A DNA stretch of 7,090 nucleotides from Gammaproteobacteria bacterium (GCA_030425615.1 JAUIAI010000128.1:1-7090), one strand, 5' to 3'; positions 1-6,079 are shown, counted from the first letter of the stretch. Numbers and translations are program-made. Notes: generated by a model not told the origin, from the sequence alone.

Positions 1-2
1 CG

Positions 3-56
3 GTCTTCACGGGCCGCGGGGATGCCGAGTCGGCCGACAGTTTCCGTTGCGAGTGA
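3..56 (+). CDS. C-terminal end of an unidentified upstream gene (partial)
   Basis: The frame starting at base 3 is open from the window edge to a TGA at 54-56 and reads VFTGRGDAESADSFRCE-stop. Its composition looks protein-like, whereas the other plus frames here read as arginine-rich shadow. The TGA overlaps an ATG at 56-58 of the next gene (TGATG), which is typical of translationally coupled genes in one operon. Only 17 residues are visible and I do not recognise the family. The call rests on reading frame and context only. Confidence 0.45.
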   Translation, partial: VFTGRGDAESADSFRCE

Positions 57-58
57 TG

Positions 59-1192
59 ATGACCGGAGGAACCTACGACGTCGCGGTGATCGGTGCCGGG
101 ATCGCCGGCGCCTCGGCGGCGGCCGAGATCGCGGCTGATGCCCGCGTGATCCTGCTCGAGGCCGAGGCCCGCCCCGGATACCATTCCACCGGCCGATCGG
201 CCGCGGTCTACCTGCCCAGCTACGGGCCGGCGTCGATCCGCGCGATCACCCGCGCCTCCGGAGCCTTCTTCGACTCACCCCCGGCAGGCTTCGCGACGCA
301 TCCGCTGCTGTCGCCGCGCGACGTCGTGTTCATCGCGCGGACGGATCAGGCGGAGGCGCTCGAGCAGATGCACGCGGAACTCGCGGCCGAGGCGCCCATC
401 CGGCGGCTGAGCGCCCGGGAGGTGCACGAACGCGTCCCGTTGCTGCGTGAAGGGTACTGCGCCGGCGGGCTGCTGGACGCCACGGGGAGCGACATCGACG
501 TCGCGGCCTTGCACGAAGGCTTTCTGCGCAGTTTTCGCGCGCGAGGAGGCACCCTGGCGATGAATGCCCGGGTCGACTCCCTTGCCCGGGGCAGGGTCGG
601 CTGGGAGATCGAGGCCGGCGGCCAACGCATCACCGCGCCCATCGTCGTGAACGCGGCAGGTGCCTGGGCCGGAGAGGTCGCCGCGCAGGCCGGCGCCGAA
701 CGGGTGGGTCTGGTGCCCAAGCGCCGCACGGCGCTGATCGTCGCCGCGCCCGAGGGCTTCGACCCCTCCGGACTGCCGTTGACCGTCGATATCGACGAGC
801 GTTTCTATCTCAAGCCCGATGCTGGCCGCCTGTTGCTGTCACCGGCCAACGAGGACGCGCAGGCGCCCGCGGATGCCCAGCCGGACGAACTGGACGTGGC
901 CGTCTGCGTCGACCGGATCCAGCGCGCGTTCTCCCTCGATATCCGGCGTATCGAGAACAAGTGGGCCGGACTACGCAGTTTCGTGGCCGACAAGTCCCCG
1001 GTGCTCGGCTTCTCGGCGAAAGCGGAAGGCTTCTTCTGGCTCGCGGGGCAGGGGGGCTACGGTGTGCAGAGTTCGCCGGGGATGGCGCGTCTCGCGGCTG
1101 CCCTCGTGCTCGGGCGCAGCGTTCCGGCCGACATCGTCGACCAGGGACTGAATCCTGACGAGATCTCGCCGGTCCGACCCGGCCTGGGGTGA
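59..1192 (+). CDS. DauA-like FAD-dependent amino-acid dehydrogenase (DAO family)
   Basis: This is a flavin oxidoreductase of the DAO/glycine oxidase family. It is closest, by recalled sequence, to Pseudomonas aeruginosa D-arginine dehydrogenase DauA, which oxidises D-amino acids to 2-oxo acids and passes electrons to a non-oxygen acceptor. The N-terminus has the Rossmann dinucleotide motif VIGAGIAGAS (10-19) ending at acidic E34. Shared DauA landmarks are PGYHSTGRSAA (39-49), PPAGF and HPLLSPR near 75-87, KRR (221-223), FYLKPDAG with Y250, WAGLRSFV with R306, and QGGYGVQ (331-337). The 377-residue length is close to DauA (about 375). The histidine that follows STGRSAA in DauA is Val50 here, so arginine specificity is not assured. 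The start is ATG 59 or 56; TTG 47 and GTG 53 are also in frame but add nothing conserved. I see no good ribosome site, which fits coupling to the upstream stop. A broader D-amino-acid or other amine substrate is possible. Confidence 0.9.
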   Translation: MTGGTYDVAVIGAGIAGASAAAEIAADARVILLEAEARPGYHSTGRSAAVYLPSYGPASIRAITRASGAFFDSPPAGFATHPLLSPRDVVFIARTDQAEALEQMHAELAAEAPIRRLSAREVHERVPLLREGYCAGGLLDATGSDIDVAALHEGFLRSFRARGGTLAMNARVDSLARGRVGWEIEAGGQRITAPIVVNAAGAWAGEVAAQAGAERVGLVPKRRTALIVAAPEGFDPSGLPLTVDIDERFYLKPDAGRLLLSPANEDAQAPADAQPDELDVAVCVDRIQRAFSLDIRRIENKWAGLRSFVADKSPVLGFSAKAEGFFWLAGQGGYGVQSSPGMARLAAALVLGRSVPADIVDQGLNPDEISPVRPGLG

Positions 1193-1220
1193 TTCCGCGC
1201 GGCGCACCCGTTTGCACAAG

Positions 1221-1241
1221 CCCGGACGGATTCCGTGCGGG
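1221..1241. terminator. Possible bidirectional hairpin between convergent genes
   Basis: An inverted repeat lies between the stops of the DauA-like gene and the AraC-type gene. The arms CCCGGACGG and CCGTGCGGG flank ATT and pair with one G-G mismatch. The hairpin abuts the stop of the minus-strand regulator. Neither side has a T-run, so it is not a canonical intrinsic terminator. It may still act as a transcript-end structure for one or both genes. The remainder of the 49-base gap shows nothing else. Confidence 0.3.
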
Positions 1242-2108
1242 TCAGCCGATCGAGGGAACGCCGTTTCGGAACTCCCTCGGCGAACGGCCCGTGGCGCGTC
1301 GAAAGAACCGGCTGAAATGGGCCGGATCCGTGAAGCCGAGCCGCGACGCGATCGCGGCAATCGACAGATCGCTGTAGGCGAGCGTGCGTCGCGCCTCGTG
1401 CAGTACCCTCTCGGCAACCCACTGGCGCGGCGTCTGGCCGTTCGCCGCGCGGGTCAGGCGGCCCAGGTGGTGCGCGGTGATGCCCAGCGCGCGCGCGTAC
1501 TCGGCCACCGGGCGATGCTCTGCCCAGTGTGCCTCCACCAACTCGGCGAACCGGCGAAGGTGATGGTCGGCGCGGGCACCGATCGTCGTGACTGGTCCCT
1601 CGTGCATCGCGCGGGCGACCAGACCGAACATCTGCAGGGCCTGGGCGGCCACGACGTGGTCGGCCGCGAACGCCCGCGTGTCGTATTCGTGCTGTATCGC
1701 GCGTGCCAGGGCGATCATGTCGGGCGCACAGGCCGTCACGCCGGGGTTCATGAGCATAGTGCGAAGCCGTTCCGTCTCAGCGCCGGACCGGGTGAACAGT
1801 TCGCTCGACAGGGTCACCACCCAGCCCGCGGCGTCGCGGGCAAAGCGGAACGCGTGGACCACGCCGGGCGGGATGTTCACGAGGCATGGCGCCTGCATCG
1901 GCAGGTCGTCCGCTTCGATCTGGACTTGTCCCGACCCCCGCACCAGCAGGACCCATTGATGCAGACGAGGATGACGGTGCACGCCGAGCCGGCGGTCGTG
2001 GCGGGGGGCCCGTGCTTCGAGCGTCTCGCAATGCACGAGCGAAGGTACATCGGCGATCTCGCCGAAGAGCGTGTAGTTGACGATTCGGGCTTTCCCGTCG
2101 CGGCGCAT
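1242..2108 (-). CDS. pobR: AraC/XylS-family transcriptional activator, probable PobR
   Basis: The 288-residue protein has the usual AraC layout. An N-terminal cupin-like ligand domain (about 24-95) includes the histidine-rich turn GVHRHPRLHQW (H44, H46, H50) and the strand motif VNIPPGVVHAFRF. A linker follows, then two C-terminal helix-turn-helix units (about 196-225 and 247-281). The family signature GFTDPAHFSRFFRRATGRSP is at 258-277. It is divergent from pobA with a 134-base shared control region, the arrangement known for AraC-type PobR activators of 4-hydroxybenzoate hydroxylase in Pseudomonas. The predicted role is 4-hydroxybenzoate-dependent activation of pobA. The ATG at 2108 is preferred. 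An in-frame TTG at 2123 would put the start inside a candidate operator half-site and adds only five residues. No clear Shine-Dalgarno precedes either start. The family is certain; the ligand and target are inferred from position and resemblance. Confidence 0.92.
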   Translation of the reverse strand: MRRDGKARIVNYTLFGEIADVPSLVHCETLEARAPRHDRRLGVHRHPRLHQWVLLVRGSGQVQIEADDLPMQAPCLVNIPPGVVHAFRFARDAAGWVVTLSSELFTRSGAETERLRTMLMNPGVTACAPDMIALARAIQHEYDTRAFAADHVVAAQALQMFGLVARAMHEGPVTTIGARADHHLRRFAELVEAHWAEHRPVAEYARALGITAHHLGRLTRAANGQTPRQWVAERVLHEARRTLAYSDLSIAAIASRLGFTDPAHFSRFFRRATGRSPREFRNGVPSIG

Positions 2109-2144
2109 GTTCGCTATTGGCAAGTTCTTGTCCGGTTATGGCAA

Positions 2145-2150
2145 TTATCA
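2145..2150 (-). promoter_or_regulatory. Candidate -10 box for the AraC-type regulator
   Basis: Read on the minus strand, this hexamer is GATAAT, five of six matches to TATAAT. It lies 36 bases upstream of the regulator's ATG. No convincing -35 box lies 16-18 bases further upstream. It is directly beside the GGCAA half-site at 2136-2144, so binding there could also repress the regulator's own promoter. This is a weak, position-based call. Confidence 0.3.
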
Positions 2151-2229
2151 CCGATCGCCCCGCGATAGTTTTGCGTCCAGTCGCGAAGCGCGGTCTCAGG
2201 AGAGGCGCGGCGGCTTCGATCAACAGGTT

Positions 2230-2236
2230 GGAGGAG
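2230..2236 (+). promoter_or_regulatory. Strong ribosome binding site of pobA
   Basis: GGAGGAG lies six bases before the ATG at 2243. It fixes the pobA start, in agreement with alignment to the N-terminus of known PobA proteins (MKTQV...IIG). It is the strongest Shine-Dalgarno sequence in the window. Confidence 0.85.
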
Positions 2237-2242
2237 ATCCGC

Positions 2243-3415
2243 ATGAAGACCCAGGTATGCATCATCGGTGGCGGTCCGTCGGGACTGATGTTGTCCCAGC
2301 TGCTGCATCTGAAAGGGATCGACACGATCGTGCTCGAGAAGCACACCCGCGACTACGTCCTGGGCCGCATCCGCGCCGGCGTGCTCGAGCATGGCTTCGC
2401 CAAGCTGATGCGTGAGGCGCAGTGCGGCGAGCGCATGGACACCGAGGGGCAGATCCACGAGGGTTTCAACATCTCCGACAACGGGGTTCTGCACCGGGTC
2501 GATCTGCACAAGTATTCCGGCGGCAACTCCGTGGTCGTCTATGGTCAGACCGAGCTCACCCGTGACCTCTACGACGCGAGGGAGAAGCTGAACGGCATGG
2601 TGCTGCACGAGGTGGACGACGTCGTGCTTCACGGTCTGGATTCCGGTTCGCCGTCGGTCACCTTCAGCCGGGGAGGCAACAGCGAGCGCATCGAATGCGA
2701 TTACGTGATCGGCGCGGACGGCTTTCACGGTGTCAGCCGCAAGTCGATTCCGGCCGACGTGCTGCGCGAATACGAACGTGTCTATCCGTTCGGCTGGCTG
2801 GGCGTGCTGTCGCGCACCCCTCCGGTGGATTCCGAACTGATCTACGCCCGCCACGAGCGCGGCTTCGCGCTTTGTTCGTTGCGCTCGAATGTGCTGAGCC
2901 GCTACTACATCCAGGTTCCACTGACGGACACGGTCGAAGACTGGCCGGACGATGTGTTCTGGGACGAACTGAAGCGCCGGCTGCCCGGGGACGTGGCCGC
3001 GCGCATGCAGACCGGGCCGTCCATCGAGAAGAGCATCGCCGCGCTGCGCAGTTTCGTTGCGGAGCCGATGCGCTACGGCCGGCTGTTCCTGGCCGGGGAT
3101 GCGGCCCACATCGTTCCGCCCACCGGGGCCCGCGGCCTGAACAGCGCGGCCTCGGACATCTACTATCTCTATCATGCGATGGTTGCGCACTATCAGCAGG
3201 GCGACGATCAGGGCCTGGAAGAGTACTCGGGCAAGGCCCTGGCGCGCGTCTGGAAGGCGCAGCGGTTCTCCTGGTGGCTCACGTCTCTGCTGCACCGGTA
3301 TCCGGAGATGTCGGCCTATGATCTGAAACTCCAGCAGACCGAGCTGGACTATCTGTTCTCGTCCGACAACGCGTTGTCGTCCCTGGCCGAGAATTACGTC
3401 GGCCTGCCTTTCTGA
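2243..3415 (+). CDS. pobA: 4-hydroxybenzoate 3-monooxygenase (p-hydroxybenzoate hydroxylase)
   Basis: This class A flavoprotein monooxygenase hydroxylates 4-hydroxybenzoate to protocatechuate using FAD, NAD(P)H and O2 in the cytoplasm. It is 390 residues long (Pseudomonas enzyme 394) and keeps the same residue numbering throughout. The FAD-binding GGGPSG motif is at 9-14 with E32 ending the second strand, and GRIRAG with R42 and R44 follows. YGQTELTRDL leads to the middle domain, and the DG motif is in GADGFHG. Y201, S212, R214, R220 and Y222 of the active site are present, as are GDAAHIVPP with D286 and P293, then N300 and Y385. K297 of the Pseudomonas enzyme is Arg here. The coenzyme-selecting segment reads K33-H34-T-R-D-Y38 in place of R-Q-T-P-D-Y. 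It is transcribed away from the AraC-type regulator and followed after 7 bases by a thioesterase gene, probably in one operon. Confidence 0.98.
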   Translation: MKTQVCIIGGGPSGLMLSQLLHLKGIDTIVLEKHTRDYVLGRIRAGVLEHGFAKLMREAQCGERMDTEGQIHEGFNISDNGVLHRVDLHKYSGGNSVVVYGQTELTRDLYDAREKLNGMVLHEVDDVVLHGLDSGSPSVTFSRGGNSERIECDYVIGADGFHGVSRKSIPADVLREYERVYPFGWLGVLSRTPPVDSELIYARHERGFALCSLRSNVLSRYYIQVPLTDTVEDWPDDVFWDELKRRLPGDVAARMQTGPSIEKSIAALRSFVAEPMRYGRLFLAGDAAHIVPPTGARGLNSAASDIYYLYHAMVAHYQQGDDQGLEEYSGKALARVWKAQRFSWWLTSLLHRYPEMSAYDLKLQQTELDYLFSSDNALSSLAENYVGLPF

Positions 3416-3422
3416 CACCGAT

Positions 3423-3812
3423 ATGACCGCCGATCTGCTTGCCCGCATGCCGTTTGCCGGGACCCTGGGTATCGAACTCGAGAGTGCCGACGCCGACTGC
3501 GTGCGTGCGCGTCTCACCGTTCGTGCCGAACTGTGCACCGCCGGCGGAATCGCCCATGGCGGGGTTCTGATGAGTCTGGCGGACTCTGTGGGCGCCCTGG
3601 GCGCCTACCTCAACCTGCCGGAGGGTGCCAGGGGCACGACCACCATCGAGAGCAAGACGAACTTCCTGTCCGGCGCGTCGCAGGGGCAGGTCCTCGTCGC
3701 CGAAGCCAGGCCGGTCCGGGTGGGGCGTCGGTTATCGGTCTGGCAGACGCGCATCGACGTCGAGGGCGGTGAACAGGTGGCACTGATCACGCAGTCGCAG
3801 CTCGTTCTCTGA
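3423..3812 (+). CDS. PaaI-family hotdog thioesterase
   Basis: The 129-residue protein is a single hotdog domain of the PaaI/4HBT type, which hydrolyses acyl- or aryl-CoA thioesters. The core motif HGGVLMSLADSVGALG (45-60) begins the long central helix, with H45-G46-G47 and D54, the position of the catalytic acid in PaaI. The strand TTTIESKTNFLSGA that follows is typical of the family. The length is normal. The ATG lies 7 bases after the pobA stop, with no obvious ribosome site, suggesting translation coupled to pobA. From this context I infer a substrate such as hydroxybenzoyl-CoA or a related aryl-CoA whose free acid enters the PobA step. A general housekeeping thioesterase remains possible. 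The fold is certain; the substrate is not. Confidence 0.9.
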   Translation: MTADLLARMPFAGTLGIELESADADCVRARLTVRAELCTAGGIAHGGVLMSLADSVGALGAYLNLPEGARGTTTIESKTNFLSGASQGQVLVAEARPVRVGRRLSVWQTRIDVEGGEQVALITQSQLVL

Positions 3813-3824
3813 GCGGGCTCTCAG
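3809..3824. other. Short inverted repeat spanning two convergent stop codons
   Basis: CTGAG (3809-3813) and CTCAG (3820-3824) are inverted copies with a six-base loop. They include the TGA of the thioesterase gene and the stop of the minus-strand oxygenase-like gene, which are only eight bases apart. The stem is short and has no T-run on either side, so a terminator role is doubtful. Confidence 0.2.
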
Positions 3825-4765
3825 CCGGATGCGCGCGCGGTGTCGTGGCGCTCGGGCGGCTGGGGCGCACGGTAGGTTTCACGGATGGCCCGGCCCCAGT
3901 CGTCGTCTCCGGTCAGCGACTCCGGTGGCGACACGCGGATTCCGCGGCTCTCCAGGTCTTCCTGGAACGTCTCGACGATCCGTTGCGGTGTCAGCCGGTC
4001 GCCGCCTTCCAGTTGGAAGCGGGCATCCTCGGCGTCCCGGAACGCGTAGGCTTTCCAGAGCACGGATGCACGCACTTCGCCCGCGGCGTAGCGGGCGAGT
4101 TCGTCATCGCCCACGCGCAGCGACCAGCCACGGGTGTCGCGGTGCAGTAGCGCTTCGTACGGCACACGATTTCCGGGGAGCGCCTGCCCCTCGCGACCGA
4201 TCCGGGCCACGCGATGATAGAGCGCCTCGTTGTCGGCGATCAGGCAGCATCCACTGCCCGTGTCCTCGAAGACGATCGAATCCCGGTCCAGCCCGTTGGG
4301 CCAGTATTCGAAACCGCCGCCCTCGCCGTGGTAGAACCAGATCAGGGCCGATGCGACAGGAATCGACCATGCGTCGAACAGGCCGGACACCCCCATGGGA
4401 GCGAGCAGCCAGCTGGGCACTTCCCGCTGGTGCGCGCCGCGGTAGAACGGCAGGTCACGGTGTACCGGCGCCGCGGGCGAGGGCAGATTGAGGTTGGTCA
4501 TCATCGCCAGCGGGCGGATCAACGTGCAACCGCTCGCCTCGCGTGCCGCCTCGAGGAGTTCGGGGGCTTCGAACACCTCTTGCGCGCCCGGAAAGCGCGC
4601 GCTTTCGCCCAGCGCCCAGAAATTGCGAAACCATGGCGCGCATGGGGTTTGCGGAGGGTCCCGGTGAACGGCCGCAAGAGTACGATAGGGCGCTCCCGCT
4701 TCCAGGAGTCTGTGCATTTGCTCCAGTACGGAAACGGGCAGATTCACGAGCGTCGGGGCGATCAT
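3821..4765 (-). CDS. Putative Fe(II)/2-oxoglutarate-dependent oxygenase-like protein
   Basis: I do not recognise a characterised family member. The 314-residue soluble protein has no signal peptide or membrane segment. Its middle part resembles the double-stranded beta-helix of Fe(II)/2-oxoglutarate oxygenases. VHRDLPFYRG gives an H102-x-D104 pair, GGGFEYWPNGLD (149-160) resembles a beta-turn common in such enzymes, and NEALYHRVARIG gives a second histidine, H184, about 80 residues after the first. Arg188, Arg191 or Arg199 could bind the 2-oxoglutarate carboxylate. The N-terminal 100 residues are rich in W, F and P (for example APWFRNFWALGE), and the C-terminus is charged. The ATG at 4765 has only a distant AGGA upstream. 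It is convergent with the thioesterase and divergent from phaA, so it appears to be a single-gene unit. The coding call is strong; the enzyme class is an inference from the HxD...H pattern and the substrate is unknown. Confidence 0.8.
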   Translation of the reverse strand: MIAPTLVNLPVSVLEQMHRLLEAGAPYRTLAAVHRDPPQTPCAPWFRNFWALGESARFPGAQEVFEAPELLEAAREASGCTLIRPLAMMTNLNLPSPAAPVHRDLPFYRGAHQREVPSWLLAPMGVSGLFDAWSIPVASALIWFYHGEGGGFEYWPNGLDRDSIVFEDTGSGCCLIADNEALYHRVARIGREGQALPGNRVPYEALLHRDTRGWSLRVGDDELARYAAGEVRASVLWKAYAFRDAEDARFQLEGGDRLTPQRIVETFQEDLESRGIRVSPPESLTGDDDWGRAIRETYRAPQPPERHDTARASG

Positions 4766-4797
4766 GCGGGGCGAGTTCCTGGGTCGTTCGACATGGG

Positions 4798-4803
4798 ATT
4801 AGA
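4798..4803 (-). promoter_or_regulatory. Candidate -10 box for the oxygenase-like gene
   Basis: On the minus strand this reads TCTAAT, five of six matches to TATAAT, 32 bases upstream of the ATG at 4765. No good -35 element is visible. It would lie back to back with the plus-strand promoter at 4817-4845. Confidence 0.25.
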
Positions 4804-4816
4804 GGCGGGTACGGAC

Positions 4817-4845
4817 TTGCCTTCATGCATGGTGCGGCGCACAAT
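4817..4845 (+). promoter_or_regulatory. phaA: Candidate sigma70 promoter of phaA
   Basis: TTGCCT (4817-4822) and CACAAT (4840-4845) are separated by 17 bases, each matching the consensus at four of six positions. Transcription would start near 4852, leaving a leader of about 50 bases before the phaA ATG. It is the best-spaced box pair I found by eye in the 138-base gap between the oxygenase-like gene and phaA. No experiment supports it. Confidence 0.4.
4829..4845. promoter_or_regulatory. Operator-like dyad over the phaA -10 region
   Basis: The 17-base sequence ATGGTGCGGCGCACAAT is an imperfect dyad. The core GTGCG-G-CGCAC is perfect, and the outer AT/AT pairs match across one mismatched pair. 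It covers the promoter spacer and the proposed -10 box, as a repressor site would. An 8-base palindrome, CATGCATG (4824-4831), overlaps its left edge. No regulator that could bind it is in the window. Short palindromes are common in GC-rich DNA, so this is tentative. Confidence 0.3.
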
Positions 4846-4861
4846 ACCGTGCATTCAGGAT

Positions 4862-4875
4862 CGGCCGTGAGGCCG
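4862..4875 (+). other. Small leader hairpin with a GNRA-type loop
   Basis: CGGCC-GTGA-GGCCG in the proposed phaA leader forms a five-base-pair GC stem closed by GUGA, a stable GNRA-class tetraloop in RNA. It ends 15 bases before the ribosome site and does not occlude it. Its role, if any, is unknown; it might stabilise the transcript. Confidence 0.25.
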
Positions 4876-4890
4876 CAAGCTGATCGACTC

Positions 4891-4896
4891 GAGGGA
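4891..4896 (+). promoter_or_regulatory. Ribosome binding site of phaA
   Basis: GAGGGA lies seven bases before the ATG at 4904 and supports that start, which also gives the family's usual N-terminus (MTEIVIAAAARTPVGSF). Confidence 0.7.
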
Positions 4897-4903
4897 ATGG
4901 CTC

Positions 4904-6079
4904 ATGACTGAAATCGTAATCGCAGCGGCTGCGCGCACGCCCGTAGGTTCTTTCAATGGCGCATTCGCCAACACGCCCGCGCATGAGCTGGGGGCGGTGG
5001 CGATTCGCGCGGTGCTCGAGCGCGCCGGTGTCGCGCCGGAAGACGTCTCCGAGACCATTCTGGGCCAGGTCTTGACGGCAGGGCAAGGGCAGAATCCCGC
5101 GCGCCAGGCGCACATCGCCGCGGGTCTGCCCATTTCCAGCGCGGCGTGGGGCATCAATCAGGTCTGCGGTTCCGGGCTTCGCGCGGTCGCGCTGGCGGCC
5201 CAGCACGTGGCCCTCGGGGACGCCGACATCGTGGTCGCCGGCGGCCAGGAGAGCATGTCGCTCAGCACCCATGCCGCCTACCTGCGGGCCGGCCAGAAGA
5301 TGGGCGATCTGAAGCTGATCGACACCATGATCAAGGACGGGCTCTGGGATGCCTTCAACGGCTACCACATGGGCAACACGGCCGAGAACGTCGCGTCCCA
5401 GTGGGAGATCTCCCGGGGTCAGCAGGATGAATTCGCCCTGGCCAGCCAGAACAAGGCCGAGGCGGCCCAGAAGGCGGGTCGTTTCGCCGACGAGATCGCC
5501 GCCGTCACGGTCAAGACCCGCAAGGGGGAGACCGTCGTGGATCAGGACGAGTACATCCGCCACGGGGCCACGCTCGACGGCATGACCAAGCTGCGGCCGG
5601 CCTTTGACAAGGACGGCAGCGTGACCGCCGGTAATGCCTCGGGCATCAACGACGGTGCCGCCGTGGCGCTGGTCATGAGCGCCGCGGAGGCGGAGCGTCG
5701 CGGTATCACGCCGCTGGCGCGCATTGTCTCCTACGCCACGGCCGGGGTGGACCCCAAGATCATGGGCACGGGGCCGATCCCAGCCTCACGCAAGGCGCTG
5801 GAGCGCGCCGGCTGGCAGGTCGGCGACCTGGAACTGGTCGAGGCCAACGAGGCGTTCGCCGCCCAGGCGTGCGCGGTCAACAAGGACATGGGCTGGAATC
5901 CGGACATCGTCAACGTCAACGGAGGTGCCATTGCCATCGGCCACCCCATTGGCGCGTCCGGCTGCCGCATCCTGAACACGCTGCTCTTCGAGATGCGGCG
6001 TCGTGAGGCCCGCAAGGGTCTGGCGACGCTGTGTATCGGTGGCGGCATGGGCGTGGCCATGTGTCTGGAGCGTGTCTGA
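4904..6079 (+). CDS. phaA: Acetyl-CoA C-acetyltransferase (acetoacetyl-CoA thiolase)
   Basis: This thiolase joins two acetyl-CoA to acetoacetyl-CoA or runs the reverse thiolysis. It is cytosolic and usually tetrameric. It has 391 residues, as expected, and closely resembles the recalled Zoogloea PhaA sequence over its whole length. The acyl-accepting cysteine is C88 in NQVCGSGLRA, with H347 in IGHPIGASG and C377 in LCIGGGMG; NEAF precedes them. The segment DAFNGYHMGNTAENVA is characteristic of short-chain biosynthetic thiolases and differs from PcaF-type beta-ketoadipyl-CoA thiolases. It is therefore not the missing last step of the protocatechuate pathway. No phaB or phaC is in the window, so polyhydroxybutyrate synthesis is possible but not shown; ketone-body or fatty-acid use fits equally. 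It has its own candidate promoter, and its last eight bases overlap the MFS gene. Confidence 0.97.
   Translation: MTEIVIAAAARTPVGSFNGAFANTPAHELGAVAIRAVLERAGVAPEDVSETILGQVLTAGQGQNPARQAHIAAGLPISSAAWGINQVCGSGLRAVALAAQHVALGDADIVVAGGQESMSLSTHAAYLRAGQKMGDLKLIDTMIKDGLWDAFNGYHMGNTAENVASQWEISRGQQDEFALASQNKAEAAQKAGRFADEIAAVTVKTRKGETVVDQDEYIRHGATLDGMTKLRPAFDKDGSVTAGNASGINDGAAVALVMSAAEAERRGITPLARIVSYATAGVDPKIMGTGPIPASRKALERAGWQVGDLELVEANEAFAAQACAVNKDMGWNPDIVNVNGGAIAIGHPIGASGCRILNTLLFEMRRREARKGLATLCIGGGMGVAMCLERV

Larger units (their letters stand above)
2109..2242. promoter_or_regulatory. Divergent pobR-pobA control region
   Basis: This gene-free stretch separates the regulator start from pobA. It holds two related half-sites, TATTGGCAA (2115-2123) and TTATGGCAA (2136-2144), in the same orientation and 21 bp apart, or two helical turns. 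That geometry is typical of AraC/XylS-family operators. A possible pobA -10 box, GATAGT (2164-2169), would place its -35 position at 2141-2146, where there is no good TTGACA match and which overlaps the proximal half-site. This is the usual arrangement for an activator-dependent promoter. The repeats are seen directly; binding by the neighbouring regulator is inferred. Confidence 0.55.

Noticed and set aside
1212..2168. Open frame of 318 codons on the plus strand across the AraC-type gene
   Set aside because: It is the shadow of the regulator, which carries clear cupin-like and helix-turn-helix signatures on the other strand. The shadow product has low-complexity composition and no motif.
2114..3538. 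Long open frame of 474 codons on the minus strand across pobA
   Set aside because: It is antisense to pobA, whose protein matches a known enzyme residue by residue. Long antisense frames are common in GC-rich genes. The translation is rich in R, A, H and Q and shows no recognisable motif.
3809..3824. Intrinsic terminator between the thioesterase and oxygenase-like genes
   Set aside because: The stem is only five base pairs, overlaps both stop codons and has no T-tract, so it was listed only as a weak inverted repeat.
4214..4870. Open frame of 218 codons on the plus strand opposite the oxygenase-like gene
   Set aside because: It has low-complexity R/G/Q-rich composition and no ribosome site. 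The minus-strand frame is longer and shows an HxD...H pattern and a typical globular composition.
4823..5563. Open frame of 246 codons on the minus strand across the first half of phaA
   Set aside because: It is antisense to the conserved thiolase N-terminal half and its leader, with no motif of its own.
4904..6079. Thiolase read as PcaF, beta-ketoadipyl-CoA thiolase completing the protocatechuate pathway
   Set aside because: The sequence has the short-chain biosynthetic DAFNGYHMG...TAENVA signature and follows Zoogloea PhaA throughout. PcaF-type enzymes have a different loop there and are slightly longer.
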